DNA of 64,000 bases from Mimachlamys varia (GCA_947623455.1 OX392529.1:8308001-8372000), one strand, 5' to 3'. Shown: positions 23,600 to 37,165, counted from the first letter of the stretch. Numbers and translations are program-made. Notes: a model not told the origin generated them from the sequence alone.

Positions 23600-24204
23600 T
23601 ATCGTGCGGCCTCACCAGTTAACTCTAGAATTGATGGCGATACAAATATATGGTGCTGAGATTTCTTGGAACAAACTTTGTGAAAAGCACAACATAAGCC
23701 AAGAAGAAATACACCAATGAAGATTTAGTACGAATGGCTGAATTCCTGGTTGAGAATATTAATATTGTGTTGATTTTGATGGAAAGCTTTTGAAGCAGAC
23801 CTTTAGCTTTGCTATGGGAAAACTGTGACCCAATCTTACTTTTTTTAGCACCAAACCTTGCTTTACGCCGCAAATGTAATCACATTCTGAGAGATATGCT
23901 AATGAGGGCGAAATCCCTCATATCCTCCCCTGGTACGGCACATTGATTGTTTTCACACGATGCTAAAATTGATGAGCTCATTATGACGAGTAACAAAATC
24001 CATACCATTTTTTAAAAATCACATTTAGGTATATCGATATGTGTTTACAATAAATACATGTAGTTTGCTGACCAAGTCGATCGTATTTAACTTTCTGAAC
24101 TTGAAATCATAGACATAATGAACAAAACAGACTCTTCTATATCAGTTGTTTACAACACTCTTACTTGGGAAACATGCACATATTTTTACTAAGCTATACG
24201 ATAA
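23600..24204. other. Intergenic region 5' of heat-shock gene A
   Basis: No gene. The 82-codon frame at 23625-23873 on the minus strand lacks features. Similarity to the gene B upstream region fades after about 100 bp, so only the core promoter was kept in common. Confidence 0.45.
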
Positions 24205-24746
24205 ACGTGACGATTTTGATTTTCCGATCGTGGGCTCTCCATTTCTTGATAGTAACATCCCTGCTTTTCCAACCTATATCGTCTTTGTATCGTAGTTGAT
24301 ACGATATACTAGGAATTGATACGATATCAAAATTTTCGTGATAGATTTCGGCTGCCGATGAGCAAACTTACTGCACAGCGGATTCCAGAGATTCCGCCTG
24401 ACGAGGAAGTTTACGGTCAACATATTTTGTATTTATTGAGTTTATTCATTCTCAAAAATTTCCATCTTCATACATGTATCACAGAAAGATACAAAATGTA
24501 TTTCAATGAGACAAAAATGGCAACCATAGAACTTGCTCATAGTTCTGATCAACCTTCATCTCTTGAATCCCTGTGTTGTAAGTTTGTTTGTCAGTAGTCG
24601 ACATCGATCACGAAATGTCGATATTTAGAGCAAGCTCTAGAATAACGAATCAATTGCGGCATGTTAACACCATAGATTGAAGAAGCAGGGATGTTACTAT
24701 CAAGAAATGGAAAGTTCACGATCGGAAAATTGAAATCATCACGTCA
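24205..24746. mobile_element. Inverted-repeat element with ~70-bp arms
   Basis: Left arm 24205-24277 (containing TTTCTTGATAGTAACATCCC) pairs with right arm 24672-24746 (GGGATGTTACTATCAAGAAA). The loop holds sequence around 24529-24578 (CTTGCTCATAGT, CATCTCTTGA) that also occurs in the element at 52350-52763, suggesting a mosaic family. No transposase. Confidence 0.7.
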
Positions 24747-24909
24747 TAGTTTAAGTAGAGATCAAGGTAAGCAGCAAAATTATATAGAGTTTGACGGATT
24801 TTCCACATGTTTATTTTCTATTAAAACTGGTCATACTTTTTTAAATAGAAATGCATGGAATCCAACTATATTTGAGCGTGACTGCACCCCAACAAGAGCA
24901 GATCCTTAA

Positions 24910-26049
24910 AGCTGACAATGCAAGTTAAAAAGCTTTTTTGTTGAGATTTAAAAAAACAACAACGGCAAAGTAAACATTTTAGAAAGCTTCTGAGATGCCC
25001 CCTTACAGGTGTCTAAGGAGAGACAGACATTTCAGTTTTTACCTTGCTTGGAAACGAGAGTCGGCCTCCCTGGGCATAAAAGGCACCCAGCCTGTCAAAC
25101 CGGTTTTTACACGAACAGTGGTCGTGCAAAGTGCAACACACCTGCGGACACAACAGGTGACACTGGAGTTACAAAACTGGAATGACCAACAGACACCTAC
25201 CTTGGAGTTGAAGTTACGTGAAGATGGTCATTCTCTCAAACACCATCATAAATCGTGTGTCAAAGAAAAATAAAAAAAATAAAACTGAAAACACCCTAAC
25301 TTTCCCTTCACCTATGTATACGTAATGGACAAGCAGAGCGAAACGTTCCGAACAGAATATGTACTCGCTCCTAATACTACCTATAATATTACGCTTTGCC
25401 ACGAGCTAAATGCGCTTGTAATGAAAATGTAGTGTCACACGCGAGCATAGTCTTGAGTATGTAAAACACGAACACATGCGAGTGAGGGGAACTTATTTTG
25501 ATGGATATAAATTGATGATTATAGCAATGTTTATCACACAGGAACTGATTACTCTTAGCGACATGATGTTCCAATTGAATACTAAGGTAGGTTTATCAGT
25601 TGTCATTCATGTACGGTTTATCAGTTGTCATTCTGTACGTGTTTTTTATTCGCACGAATTTTGTGGAATCTAAATTACAATAATATGGTGGGTTTTTTTT
25701 TATTTGCTCATATTGTATGTTATCATTATAATAACACCTTCAATATCCATGTCAATGTTCTTCAGATACTGATCGAAAATATCGTTAAAAAAATCAGAAA
25801 GTATGTGATGGCTAGGTCTATAGCATTGTCGCCGTGCGGTTTCATCACAACAATGAGAACCGGTTTGAAGGCCTGGGTGCCTTTTATACCCAAGGAAGCC
25901 GACTATCGTTTCCAAGCCAGGCAAAAACTAAAATGTCTGCCATTCCTTAGTAACCTGTAAGGGGGCATCTCAGAAGATTTCAAAAATGTTTACTTTGCCG
26001 TTTTTTTTAAAATATCGACAATAAAGCTTTTTAACTAGCATTGTCAGCT
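24910..26049. mobile_element. TTAA-flanked element with ~200-bp inverted repeats
   Basis: TTAA at 24906-24909 and 26050-26053 flanks inverted termini AGCTGACAATG / CATTGTCAGCT. The repeats extend ~200 bp (24910-25115 and 25845-26049), including CTGAGATGCCCCCTTACAGG and its complement. Each arm contains CATAAAAGGCACCC (25074-25087) or the near-complement GGGTGCCTTTTATACC (25875-25890). The interior lacks a transposase. TTAA targets fit piggyBac-type integration, but no family-diagnostic terminus was recognised. Confidence 0.85.
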
Positions 26050-26069
26050 TTAAGTACTTAGACAAGCGA

Positions 26070-26122
26070 CAGATAGGGTGGGAGTGGGGGTTAGGGGTTG
26101 GTGGGTGGGGGGGGGGGGGACC
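26070..26122 (+). other. G-rich tract with quadruplex potential
   Basis: GGGTGGGAGTGGGGG, then GGGGTTGGTGGGTGGGG and a long G-run, give many G-tracts separated by 1-3 nt on the plus strand, about 100 bp beyond the poly(A) signal of gene B. Confidence 0.6.
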
Positions 26123-26228
26123 TTCAAGTTTTCACTACCCGAAAAAGAACGTCTCCTGGATATCATTTACAACACACACAACACGATGACAATACAGTAA
26201 AACATGGACACACTTAAGTTTTAATATC

Positions 26229-26234
26229 TTTATT
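26229..26234 (-). promoter_or_regulatory. Poly(A) signal of small heat-shock gene B
   Basis: AATAAA on the minus strand about 295 bp beyond the stop codon, in 3' UTR sequence shared with gene A. Confidence 0.65.
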
Positions 26235-26526
26235 ATTATTAAGCCTTCCGACTTATCAGTTAATAACATATGTATACAATTGATGAAAATATAACATTAA
26301 AAAACCATAAATTATATCAAAGACTGGGAGATAACACTGGCAGGTTATCATTGTTGTTGGGATCTTGTGTCTATCAATTCAATGCATTGCATACAACACA
26401 CATTAACCAAAAGTATTGAATCAGTATTCTAGATCTACATTTTCAACATTTCGCATTGCCAACAACAAAAACAGTCCTGTTGATATGAAGTATCAAAAGA
26501 TATCGCCTTGCATAGATCTGTCACTG

Positions 26527-29500
26527 CTAAGAAGATGGCTGCCTCTCAATTTCGATGACCTTCTCCATTTCCTCAGTGACACCCTTGGTCCGACCTCGTA
26601 CCATCAGTAATCCCTCTTCCGTGACTACCGCCTTCAGTGTTTCAGTGTCAATGTTCTGGAAATAAAAACACACATTTAAAAATTGGTAAAGATATGAGAA
26701 GAAGTACTGTACCAATCAGCTGTGTAACAAAGATATGAGAAGTTCTTTACCAATCAGCTGTGTAACAAAGATATGAGAAGTTCTGTACCAATCAGCTGTG
26801 TAACAAAGATATGAGAAGTAGTACTGTACCAATCAGCTGTGTAACAAAGATATGAGAAGTAGTACTGTACCAATCAGCTGTGTAACAAAGATATGAGAAG
26901 TAGTTCTGTACCAATCAGCTGTGTAACAAAGATATGAGAAGTAGTACTGTACCAATCAGCTGTGTAACAAAGATATGAGAAGTAGTACTGTACCAATCAG
27001 CTGTGTAACAAAGATATTAGAAGTAGTACTGTACCAATCAGCTGTGTAACAAAGATATGAGAAGTAGTTCTGTACCAATCAGCTGTGTAACAAAGATATG
27101 AGAAGTAGTTCTGTACCAATCAGCTGTGTAACAAAGATATTAGAAGTAGTACTGTACCAATCAGCTGTGTAACAAAGATATGAGAAGTAGTTCTGTACCA
27201 ATCAGCTGTGTAACAAAGATATTAGAAGTAGTACTGTACCAATCAGCTGTGTAACAAAGATATGAGAAGTTCTGTACCAATCAGCTGTGTAACAAAGATA
27301 TGAGAAGAAGTACTGTACCAATCAGCTGTGTAACAAAGATATGAGAAGTAGTACTGTACCAATCAGCTGTGTAACAAAGATATGAGAAGTGGTACTGTAC
27401 CAATCAGCTGTGTAACAAAGATATGAGAAGTTCTGTACCAATCAGCTGTGTAACAAAGATATGAGAAGTAGTACTGTACCAATCAGCTATGTAACAAAGA
27501 TATGAGAAGTAGTACTGTACCAATCAGCTGTGTAACAAAGATATGAGAGAAGTACTGTACCAATCAGCTGTGTAACAAAGATATGAGAGAAGTACTGTAC
27601 CAATCAGCTGTGTAACAAAGATATGAGAAGTAGTACTGTACCAATCAGCTATGTAACAAAGATATGAGAAGTAGTACTGTACCAATCAGCTGTGTAACAA
27701 AGATATGAGAACTAGTACTGTACCAATCAGCTGTGTAACAAAGATATGAGAACTAGTACTGTACCAATCAGCTGTGTAACAAAGATATGAGAAGTTCTGT
27801 ACCAATCAGCTGTGTAACAAAGATATGAGAAGTAGTACTGTACCAATCAGCTATGTAACAAAGATATGAGAAGTAGTTCTGTACCAATCAGCTGTGTAAC
27901 AAAGATATGAGAAGTAGTACTGTACCAATCAGCTGTGTAACAAAGATATGAGAAGTAGTACTGTACCAATCAGCTGTGTAACAAAGATATGAGAACTAGT
28001 ACTGTACCAATCAGCTGTGTAACAAAGATATGAGAAGTAGTACTGTACCAATCAGCTGTGTAACAAAGATATGAGAAGTAGTACTGTACCAATCAGCTGT
28101 GTAACAAAGATATGAGAACTAGTACTGTACCAATCAGCTGTGTAACAAAGATATGAGAACTAGTACTGTACCAATCAGCTGTGTAACAAAGATATGAGAA
28201 GTTCTGTACCAATCAGCTGTGTAACAAAGATATGAGAACTAGTACTGTACCAATCAGCTGTGTAACAAAGATATGAGAAGTTCTGTACCAATCAGCTGTG
28301 TAACAAAGATATGAGAACTAGTACTGTACCAATCAGCTGTGTAACAAAGATATTAGAAGTAGTACTGTACCAATCAGCTGTGTAACAAAGATATGAGAAG
28401 TTCTGTACCAATCAGCTGTGTAACAAAGATATGAGAACTAGTACTGTACCAATCAGCTGTGTAACAAAGATACGAGAACTAGTACTGTACCAATCGGCTG
28501 TGTAACAAAGATATTAGAAGTAGTACTGTACCAATCAGCTGTGTAACAAAGATATGAGAAGTAGTTCTGTACCAATCAGCTGTGTAACAAAGATATGAGA
28601 AGTAGTACTGTACCAATCAGCTGTGTAACAAAGATATGAGAAGTAGTACTGTACCAATCAGCTGTGTAACAAAGATATGAGAAGTAGTTCTGTACCAATC
28701 AGCTGTGTAACAAAGATATGAGAAGTAGTTCTGTACCAATCAGCTGTGTAACAAAGATATGAGAAGTAGTTCTGTACCAATCAGCTGTGTAACAAAGATA
28801 TGAGAAGTAGTACTGTACCAATCAGCTGTGTAACAAAGATATGAGAGAAGTACTGTACCAATCAGCTATGTAACAAAGATATGAGAAGTAGTTCTGTACC
28901 AATCAGCTGTGTAACAAAGATATGAGAAGTAGTTCTGTACCAATCAGCTGTGTAACAAAGATATGAGAAGAAGTACTGTACCAATCAGCTGTGTAACAAA
29001 GATATGAGAAGTGGTACTGTACCAATCAGCTGTGTAACAAAGATATGAGAAGTAGTACTGTACCAATCAGCTGTGTAACAAAGATATGAGAAGTGGTACT
29101 GTACCAATCAGCTGTGTAACAAAGATATGAGAAGTGGTACTGTACCAATCAGCTGTGTAACAAAGATATGAGAAGTAGTACTGTACCAATCAGCTGTGTA
29201 ACAAAGATATGAGAAGTAGTACTGTACCAATCAGCTGTGTAACAAAGATATGAGAAGTAGTACTGTACCAATCAGCTGTGTAACAAAGATATGAGAAGTT
29301 CTGTACCAATCAGCTGTGTAACAAAGATATGAGAAGTGGTACTGTACCAATCAGCTGTGTAACAAAGATATGAGAAGTAGTACTGTACCAATCAGCTGTG
29401 TAACAAAGATATGAGAAGTAGTACTGTACCAATCAGCTGTGTAACAAAGATATGAGAAGTAGTACTGTACCAATCAGCTGTGTAACAAAGATATGAGAAC

Positions 29501-32500
29501 TAGTACTGTACCAATCAGCTGTGTAACAAAGATATGAGAAGTGGTACTGTACCAATCAGCTGTGTAACAAAGATATGAGAAGTGGTACTGTACCAATCAG
29601 CTGTGTAACAAAGATATGAGAAGTGGTTCTGTACCAATCAGCTGTGTAACAAAGATATGAGAAGTGGTACTGTACCAATCAGCTGTGTAACAAAGATATG
29701 AGAAGTAGTACTGTACCAATCAGCTGTGTAACAAAGATATGAGAAGTAGTACTGTACCAATCAGCTATGTAACAAAGATATGAGAAGTAGTACTGTACCA
29801 ATCAGCTGTGTAACAAAGATATGAGAACTAGTACTGTACCAATCAGCTGTGTAACAAAGATATGAGAAGTGGTACTGTACCAATCAGCTGTGTAACAAAG
29901 ATATGAGAAGTGGTACTGTACCAATCAGCTGTGTAACAAAGATATGAGAAGTAGTACTGTACCAATCAGCTGTGTAACAAAGATATGAGAGAAGTACTGT
30001 ACCAATCAGCTGTGTAACAAAGATATGAGAAGTTCTGTACCAATCAGCTGTGTAACAAAGATATGAGAAGTAGTACTGTACCAATCAGCTGTGTAACAAA
30101 GATATGAGAAGTAGTACTGTACCAATCAGCTGTGTAACAAAGATATGAGAAGTAGTACTGTACCAATCAGCTGTGTAACAAAGATATGAGAAGTTCTGTA
30201 CCAATCAGCTGTGTAACAAAGATATGAGAAGTAGTACTGTACCAATCAGCTGTGTAACAAAGATATGAGAGAAGTACTGTACCAATCAGCTATGTAACAA
30301 AGATATGAGAAGTAGTTCTGTACCAATCAGCTGTGTAACAAAGATATGAGAAGTAGTTCTGTACCAATCAGCTGTGTAACAAAGATATGAGAAGAAGTAC
30401 TGTACCAATCAGCTGTGTAACAAAGATATGAGAAGTGGTACTGTACCAATCAGCTGTGTAACAAAGATATGAGAAGTAGTACTGTACCAATCAGCTGTGT
30501 AACAAAGATATGAGAAGTGGTACTGTACCAATCAGCTGTGTAACAAAGATATGAGAAGTGGTACTGTACCAATCAGCTGTGTAACAAAGATATGAGAAGT
30601 AGTACTGTACCAATCAGCTGTGTAACAAAGATATGAGAAGTAGTACTGTACCAATCAGCTGTGTAACAAAGATATGAGAAGTAGTACTGTACCAATCAGC
30701 TGTGTAACAAAGATATGAGAAGTTCTGTACCAATCAGCTGTGTAACAAAGATATGAGAAGTGGTACTGTACCAATCAGCTGTGTAACAAAGATATGAGAA
30801 GTAGTACTGTACCAATCAGCTGTGTAACAAAGATATGAGAAGTAGTACTGTACCAATCAGCTGTGTAACAAAGATATGAGAGAAGTACTGTACCAATCAG
30901 CTGTGTAACAAAGATATGAGAACTAGTACTGTACCAATCAGCTGTGTAACAAAGATATGAGAAGTGGTACTGTACCAATCAGCTGTGTAACAAAGATATG
31001 AGAAGTGGTACTGTACCAATCAGCTGTGTAACAAAGATATGAGAAGTGGTTCTGTACCAATCAGCTGTGTAACAAAGATATGAGAAGTGGTACTGTACCA
31101 ATCAGCTGTGTAACAAAGATATGAGAAGTGGTACTGTACCAATCAGCTGTGTAACAAAGATATGAGAAGTAGTACTGTACCAATCAGCTATGTAACAAAG
31201 ATATGAGAAGTAGTACTGTACCAATCAGCTGTGTAACAAAGATATGAGAACTAGTACTGTACCAATCAGCTGTGTAACAAAGATATGAGAAGTGGTACTG
31301 TACCAATCAGCTGTGTAACAAAGATATGAGAAGTGGTACTGTACCAATCAGCTGTGTAACAAAGATATGAGAAGTAGTACTGTACCAATCAGCTGTGTAA
31401 CAAAGATATGAGAGAAGTACTGTACCAATCAGCTGTGTAACAAAGATATGAGAAGTTCTGTACCAATCAGCTGTGTAACAAAGATATGAGAAGTAGTACT
31501 GTACCAATCAGCTGTGTAACAAAGATATGAGAAGTAGTACTGTACCAATCAGCTGTGTAACAAAGATATGAGAAGTAGTACTGTACCAATCAGCTGTGTA
31601 ACAAAGATATGAGAAGTTCTGTACCAATCAGCTGTGTAACAAAGATATGAGAAGTTCTGTACCAATCAGCTGTGTAACAAAGATATGAGAGAAGTACTGT
31701 ACCAATCAGCTGTGTAACAAAGATATGAGAGAAGTACTGTACCAATCGGCTGTGTAACAAAGATATGAGAACTAGTACTGTACCAATCAGCTGTGTAACA
31801 AAGATATTAGAAGTAGTACTGTACCAATCAGCTGTGTAACAAAGATATGAGAAGTAGTACTGTACCAATCAGCTGTGTAACAAAGATATGAGAAGTAGTA
31901 CTGTACCAATCAGCTGTGTAACAAAGATATGAGAAGTAGTACTGTACCAATCAGCTGTGTAACAAAGATATGAGAAGTTCTGTACCAATCAGCTGTGTAA
32001 CAAAGATATGAGAAGTTCTTTACCAATCAGCTGTGTAACAAAGATATGAGAAGTAGTACTGTACCAATCAGCTGTGTAACAAAGATATGAGAAGTAGTAC
32101 TGTACCAATCAGCTGTGTAACAAAGATATGAGAAGTAGTACTGTACCAATCAGCTGTGTAACAAAGATATGAGAAGAAGTACTGTACCAATCAGCTGTGT
32201 AACAAAGATATGAGAGAAGTACTGTACCAATCAGTTGTGTAACAAAGATATGAGAAGTTCTGTACCAATCAGCTGTGTAACAAAGATATGAGAAGTACTG
32301 TACCAATCAGCTGTGTAACAAAGATATGAGAAGTAGTACTGTACCAATCAGCTGTGTAACAAAGATATGAGAAGTTCTGTACCAATCAGCTGTGTAACAA
32401 AGATATGAGAAGTAGTACTGTACCAATCAGCTGTGTAACAAAGATATGAGAAGTAGTACTGTACCAATCAGCTGTGTAACAAAGATATGAGAAGTAGTAC

Positions 32501-35500
32501 TGTACCAATCAGCTGTGTAACAAAGATATGAGAAGTAGTTCTGTACCAATCAGCTGTGTAACAAAGATATTAGAAGTAGTACTGTACCAATCAGCTGTGT
32601 AACAAAGATATGAGAGAAGTACTGTACCAATCAGCTGTGTAACAAAGATATGAGAAGTAGTACTGTACCAATCAGCTGTGTAACAAAGATATTAGAAGTT
32701 CTGTACCAATCAGCTGTGTAACAAAGATATGAGAAGTAGTACTGTACCAATCAGCTGTGTAACAAAGATATGAGAGAAGTACTGTACCAATCAGCTGTGT
32801 AACAAAGATATGAGAAGTTCTGTACCAATCAGCTGTGTAACAAAGATATGAGAACTAGTACTGTACCAATCAGCTGTGTAACAAAGATATTAGAAGTTCT
32901 GTACCAATCAGCTGTGTAACAAAGATATGAGAAGTAGTACTGTACCAATCAGCTGTGTAACAAAGATATGAGAAGTTCTGTACCAATCAGCTGTGTAACA
33001 AAGATATGAGAAGTAGTACTGTACCAATCAGCTGTGTAACAAAGATATGAGAAGTAGTACTGTACCAATCAGCTGTGTAACAAAGATATGAGAACTAGTA
33101 CTGTACCAATCAGCTGTGTAACAAAGATATGAGAAGTAGTTCTGTACCAATCAGTTGTGTAACAAAGATATGAGAAGTACTGTACCAATCAGCTGTGTAA
33201 CAAAGATATGAGAAGTTCTGTACCAATCAGCTGTGTAACAAAGATATGAGAAGTTCTGTACCAATCAGCTGTGTAACAAAGATATGAGAAGTACTGTACC
33301 AATCAGCTGTGTAACAAAGATATTAGAAGTAGTACTGTACCAATCAGCTGTGTAACAAAGATATGAGAAGTAGTATTGTACCAATCAGCTGTGTAACAAA
33401 GATATGAGAAGTTCTGTACCAATCAGCTGTGTAACAAAGATATGAGAAGTTCTGTACCAATCAGCTGTGTAACAAAGATATGAGAAGTTCTGTACCAATC
33501 AGCTGTGTAACAAAGATATGAGAAGTAGTACTGTACCAATCAGCTGTGTAACAAAGATATGAGAAGTAGTACTGTACCAATCAGCTGTGTAACAAAGATA
33601 TGAGAACTAGTACTGTACCAATCAGCTGTGTAACAAAGATATGAGAAGTTCTGTACCAATCAGCTGTGTAACAAAGATATGAGAAGAGATACTGTTCCAA
33701 TCAGCTGTGTAACAAAGATATGAGAAGTAGTACTGTACCAATCAGCTGTGTAACAAAGATATGAGAAGAGATACTGTTCCAATCAGCTGTGTAACAAAGA
33801 TATGAGAAGTTCTGTACCAATCAGCTGTGTAACAAAGATATTAGAAGTAGTACTGTACCAATCAGCTGTGTAACAAAGATATGAGAAGTACTGTACCAAT
33901 CAGCTGTGTAACAAAGATATGAGAAGTACTGTACCAATCAGCTGTGTAACAAAGATATGAGAAGTAGTACTGTACCAATCAGCTGTGTAACAAAGATATG
34001 AGAACTAGTACTGTACCAATCAGCTGTGTAACAAAGATATGAGAAGTAGTACTGTACCAATCAGCTGTGTAACAAAGATATGAGAAGTAGTACTGTACCA
34101 ATCAGCTGTGTAACAAAGATATGAGAAGTAGTACTGTACCAATCAGCTGTGTAACAAAGATATGAGAAGTACTGTACCAATCAGCTGTGTAACAAAGATA
34201 TGAGAACTAGTACTGTACCAATCAGCTGTGTAACAAAGATATGAGAAGTAGTACTGTACCAATCAGCTGTGTAACAAAGATATGAGAAGTAGTACTGTAC
34301 CAATCAGCTGTGTAACAAAGATATGAGAAGTAGTACTGTACCAATCAGCTGTGTAACAAAGATATGAGAAGTTCTGTACCAATCAGCTGTGTAACAAAGA
34401 TATGAGAAGTAGTACTGTACCAATCAGCTGTGTAACAAAGATATGAGAAGAAGTACTGTACCAATCAGTTGTGTAACAACATTTTCTCTGATAAATTTAA
34501 CAATTAGCGAAGAAAATCAAGTTCAGGTCACACAATGGTTCCAGTACGATATGTTGCATCCGAAATACTTTTCTTAAAGGGGCATCCCGCGAAAGTAAGC
34601 ATTTTTTCATCATTTTTTTTTTCTTATGGACTACGATGATCGGATTTTGCTGTTATGTATTCATAAAATGAAAAATTTCAAAATAACGCATGTGCAGCTA
34701 GCGCCGTTTCCATTGTAAACACTCTATCTGGTATCACCGTTACATCGCGATAAGGACCAACTACATGTACTAAGCGAAAAGTTGCAGAATCGTCAAAATA
34801 TGACGCAAGACTACGTTACGGCATCATATTGAGGGATGGGAAGTATTCAAAGGAAAAACTAGCTGCTCTATTGTGTGTATGTTACATATTTCTTCTGTGT
34901 AACGGTACACTTGCACAAATAAAACTTTGATTTGGTTTTGGGGCTACCCAAGGGGAAACTGCTTCAGTCCTCTGTTGCATAAAATGCGTGTGTAATATTA
35001 AACTTAAGAGTGTGTATTATGATATTTCCTTTGTAACATCTCATGTTCCAGTAAAATGGTATGATTGAATTATATTGCTGGATGGAAAGACCTTTTAAAA
35101 TACAATATATACCGTAACAGAAAAAGTCGTTTGATTACGTTGTAAAACGGGACGTGCAGCCGAGGTACACACGGCTTCAATTTGGACAAAAGGAATAAAA
35201 AAATATATGTTTTCACGCGTGAAAAAAAGTGATATTCATACTTAATCTTTAAATAAGTGAAGGTACAAAGATCATTGGGTTGCGAGCCCGGTATTGAATT
35301 TGATACGGAAATATATACATAACAGAAAAAAAGAAACAAACATATACAATATGCATTTCCCATGCCTGCAGTTTTATTTTTTTTGAAAAAAAGTTCAACG
35401 TCCCTTTACAAGACGATAAAAAATATGTAAAAAGAAAGCGGAATTATCATAACATATTCATAACGGGTACTTATAATTAAGTATTTCCACAGTTCCAAAT

Positions 35501-37121
35501 CTGATATACATGTAGTCATGTTTAGTGTTTGGTTCGTTATATGAGTGCATGGACTGAAGTATTCGCATTCCGTAATAAGTGTTAACGTATGAAGACGCTG
35601 AAAGTTAGATAGAGTTTAAATGAATATGAATGTATATATGGATAGTCTAAAAAAAATCCTCAAGACATTGAGTTGTAAAAAAATTGCAAGCATTTCATGT
35701 TATTTTATTTTTGTACTTTTCAGTGCATGCATACCTTTTATGAAATCATCTGAAAAGGAGGATTCGCGAATATTACCTATTAAATAGAATCTCTGTTTTA
35801 CCACGGAATTAGATTAGAGGGAAGCTATCTAAGTCAATGGTTTTACATAAAAAAAAGTTTTGCACAATGGCTGTATTCCGTACCCATGTGTACCGGTCTC
35901 GCTCAGGTATATATATATTATATAGATAATTCCTGGTGTCGATGAATGATGCCGATGTGCCGACAAATATTTCTTAATTTGAATATCGGTAAGAGTGCAA
36001 TTAATGTCTGATTATTAATGTGAATGTGATTCAATAACTTTGTCTCCGTTTCATCAGCCGTATACATTACGCGTCCCCTCCCTTACGGCCTCTTCCGTTA
36101 AACCTGTCAAGCGACTTGCAACAAGCCTGTCACGTTGCGTCATCACCGCTATTTTTATCGGGGCTTTCCCAAGGAATGCGATTTTGCAAGTGGTCAATAT
36201 AGACATTTGGGCGGACTTATTGAATATTGCAATAGCAGGGAAATATAATTAGTGATACAGACACCATGTACATTCAAGAACTGGCATTCAGGCTTTCGCG
36301 GGATGTATGTAAACAATGCTCGGATTTCTTACTCGTAAAATAGAATTCATTAATTTGTACTAACATAGAATATTTATCATTGATTTACAGAATATCAATA
36401 TGTTACTGTCCGAAGAGACATAAACATAAGCTACAGGCTTTCGCAAGATCCCGAACCTACGGGAAACCAACGAGATATGTTATAATGCCTACCTCTGGGA
36501 TCAGGAATTCTCGAGTTGTCTCCCTTGATACACATCCACTGCCCTCCGCATTCTCCTGTTTTGCCGAGATGACAAGCCTGTCTTTATCGATTTTAATCTT
36601 CACGTTCTCCTGTTCGAAGTCTCGCATATTCACTCTCAATGAAAAGGCATTCTTGTCAACCTTCAACTGTAGAACCACAAAAACATACATGATTACATAA
36701 ATACATGTATCAATGAAAGTTCCCTTATTGCATTTTTTTTTAAAAAGACGTAAATAAACTAGATCTTTACACCAAATGGGATCTACCAATAACAGATTAA
36801 TCACAAATCGAAATGTTGTAATACTAGAAACGTTACCTCGGCTGCCTCAGACCGCGCCAGAACGTGCCGCCCCCGTCTCGGCATCTCGTCGACAATTTCA
36901 CTAAAAGCGAGTCTCGACATCTGACCCATTTCATCCAAAATGGAGCGGAAATGTTTTTCAAATGGACGTCCCCGATTTAAATAATTGTCCCCATGATCCT
37001 TACATGTCCTCGCTCGGAAGAAAGAATGTATTGGACTATTAGATTCACATCGTAATGGCTGACGAGCTACGGCCTGTACATGGCGACAGAGCCGCGGTAC
37101 AACACTTCGTGCTCGATACAT
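26527..37121 (-). CDS. Small heat-shock protein (alpha-crystallin family), copy B
   Basis: Same architecture as copy A: exons 37121-36837 (95 codons), 36666-36493 (58) and 26655-26527 (42 plus stop), giving 195 aa, all introns phase 0. Donors are GAG|GTAACG and GAG|GTAGGC; acceptors TTCTACAG and TTTCCAG. Motifs: VNMRDFEQENVKIKIDK, RETTREFLIPENID, EEGLLMVRGR and C-terminal VIEIER. The N-terminus is the same Arg-rich stretch as in A. Intron 1 is 170 bp. Intron 2 is 9,837 bp versus 743 bp in A, filled by a 7.8-kb 41-bp satellite and a 1.7-kb TTAA element. Exon 3 differs from A at only about four bases, while exon 2 has seven amino-acid changes. All splice sites look intact and no stop interrupts the frame, so it appears functional if the long intron is removed efficiently. 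Confidence 0.92.
26687..34479. repeat. 41-bp satellite array in intron 2 of heat-shock gene B (~195 copies)
   Basis: Units built on TGTACCAATCAGCTGTGTAA and CAAAGATATGAGAAGTAGTAC repeat every 41 bp, with 38-bp variants lacking three bases (GAAGTTCTG, GAGAAGTACTG). Each unit holds CCAAT and the E-box CAGCTG. The array begins about 30 bp past exon 3. A higher-order duplication of about 1,424 bp is visible: rare variants near 28841 and 30265 and around 29884 and 31307 recur in the same order. Open frames through it are periodic artefacts. Confidence 0.97.
34578..36305. mobile_element. TTAA element, copy 1 (right end decayed)
   Basis: It starts AGGGGCATCCCGCGAAAG after TTAA (34574-34577) and ends with CTTTCGCGGGATG, after which the expected CCCCT-TTAA is mutated. 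It aligns in reverse orientation with 52905-54797 along almost its whole length (for example 36040-36130 versus 53366-53440). A frame at 35070-35363 is not conserved as protein between copies. Non-autonomous; it lies in intron 2 of heat-shock gene B. Confidence 0.85.
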
Positions 37122-37165
37122 TCTGTAAATGAAGACTTAGGTGTGTGGTGATTGTTATATACCCG

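Noticed and set aside
26687..34479. Heat-shock elements repeated in the 41-bp array
   Set aside because: GAAGTTC in the short units has only one base between GAA and TTC, whereas a heat-shock element needs two; the longer units are spaced worse.
35070..35363. Small protein encoded by the TTAA element
   Set aside because: The equivalent region of the other copy (53926-54408) does not preserve the reading frame.
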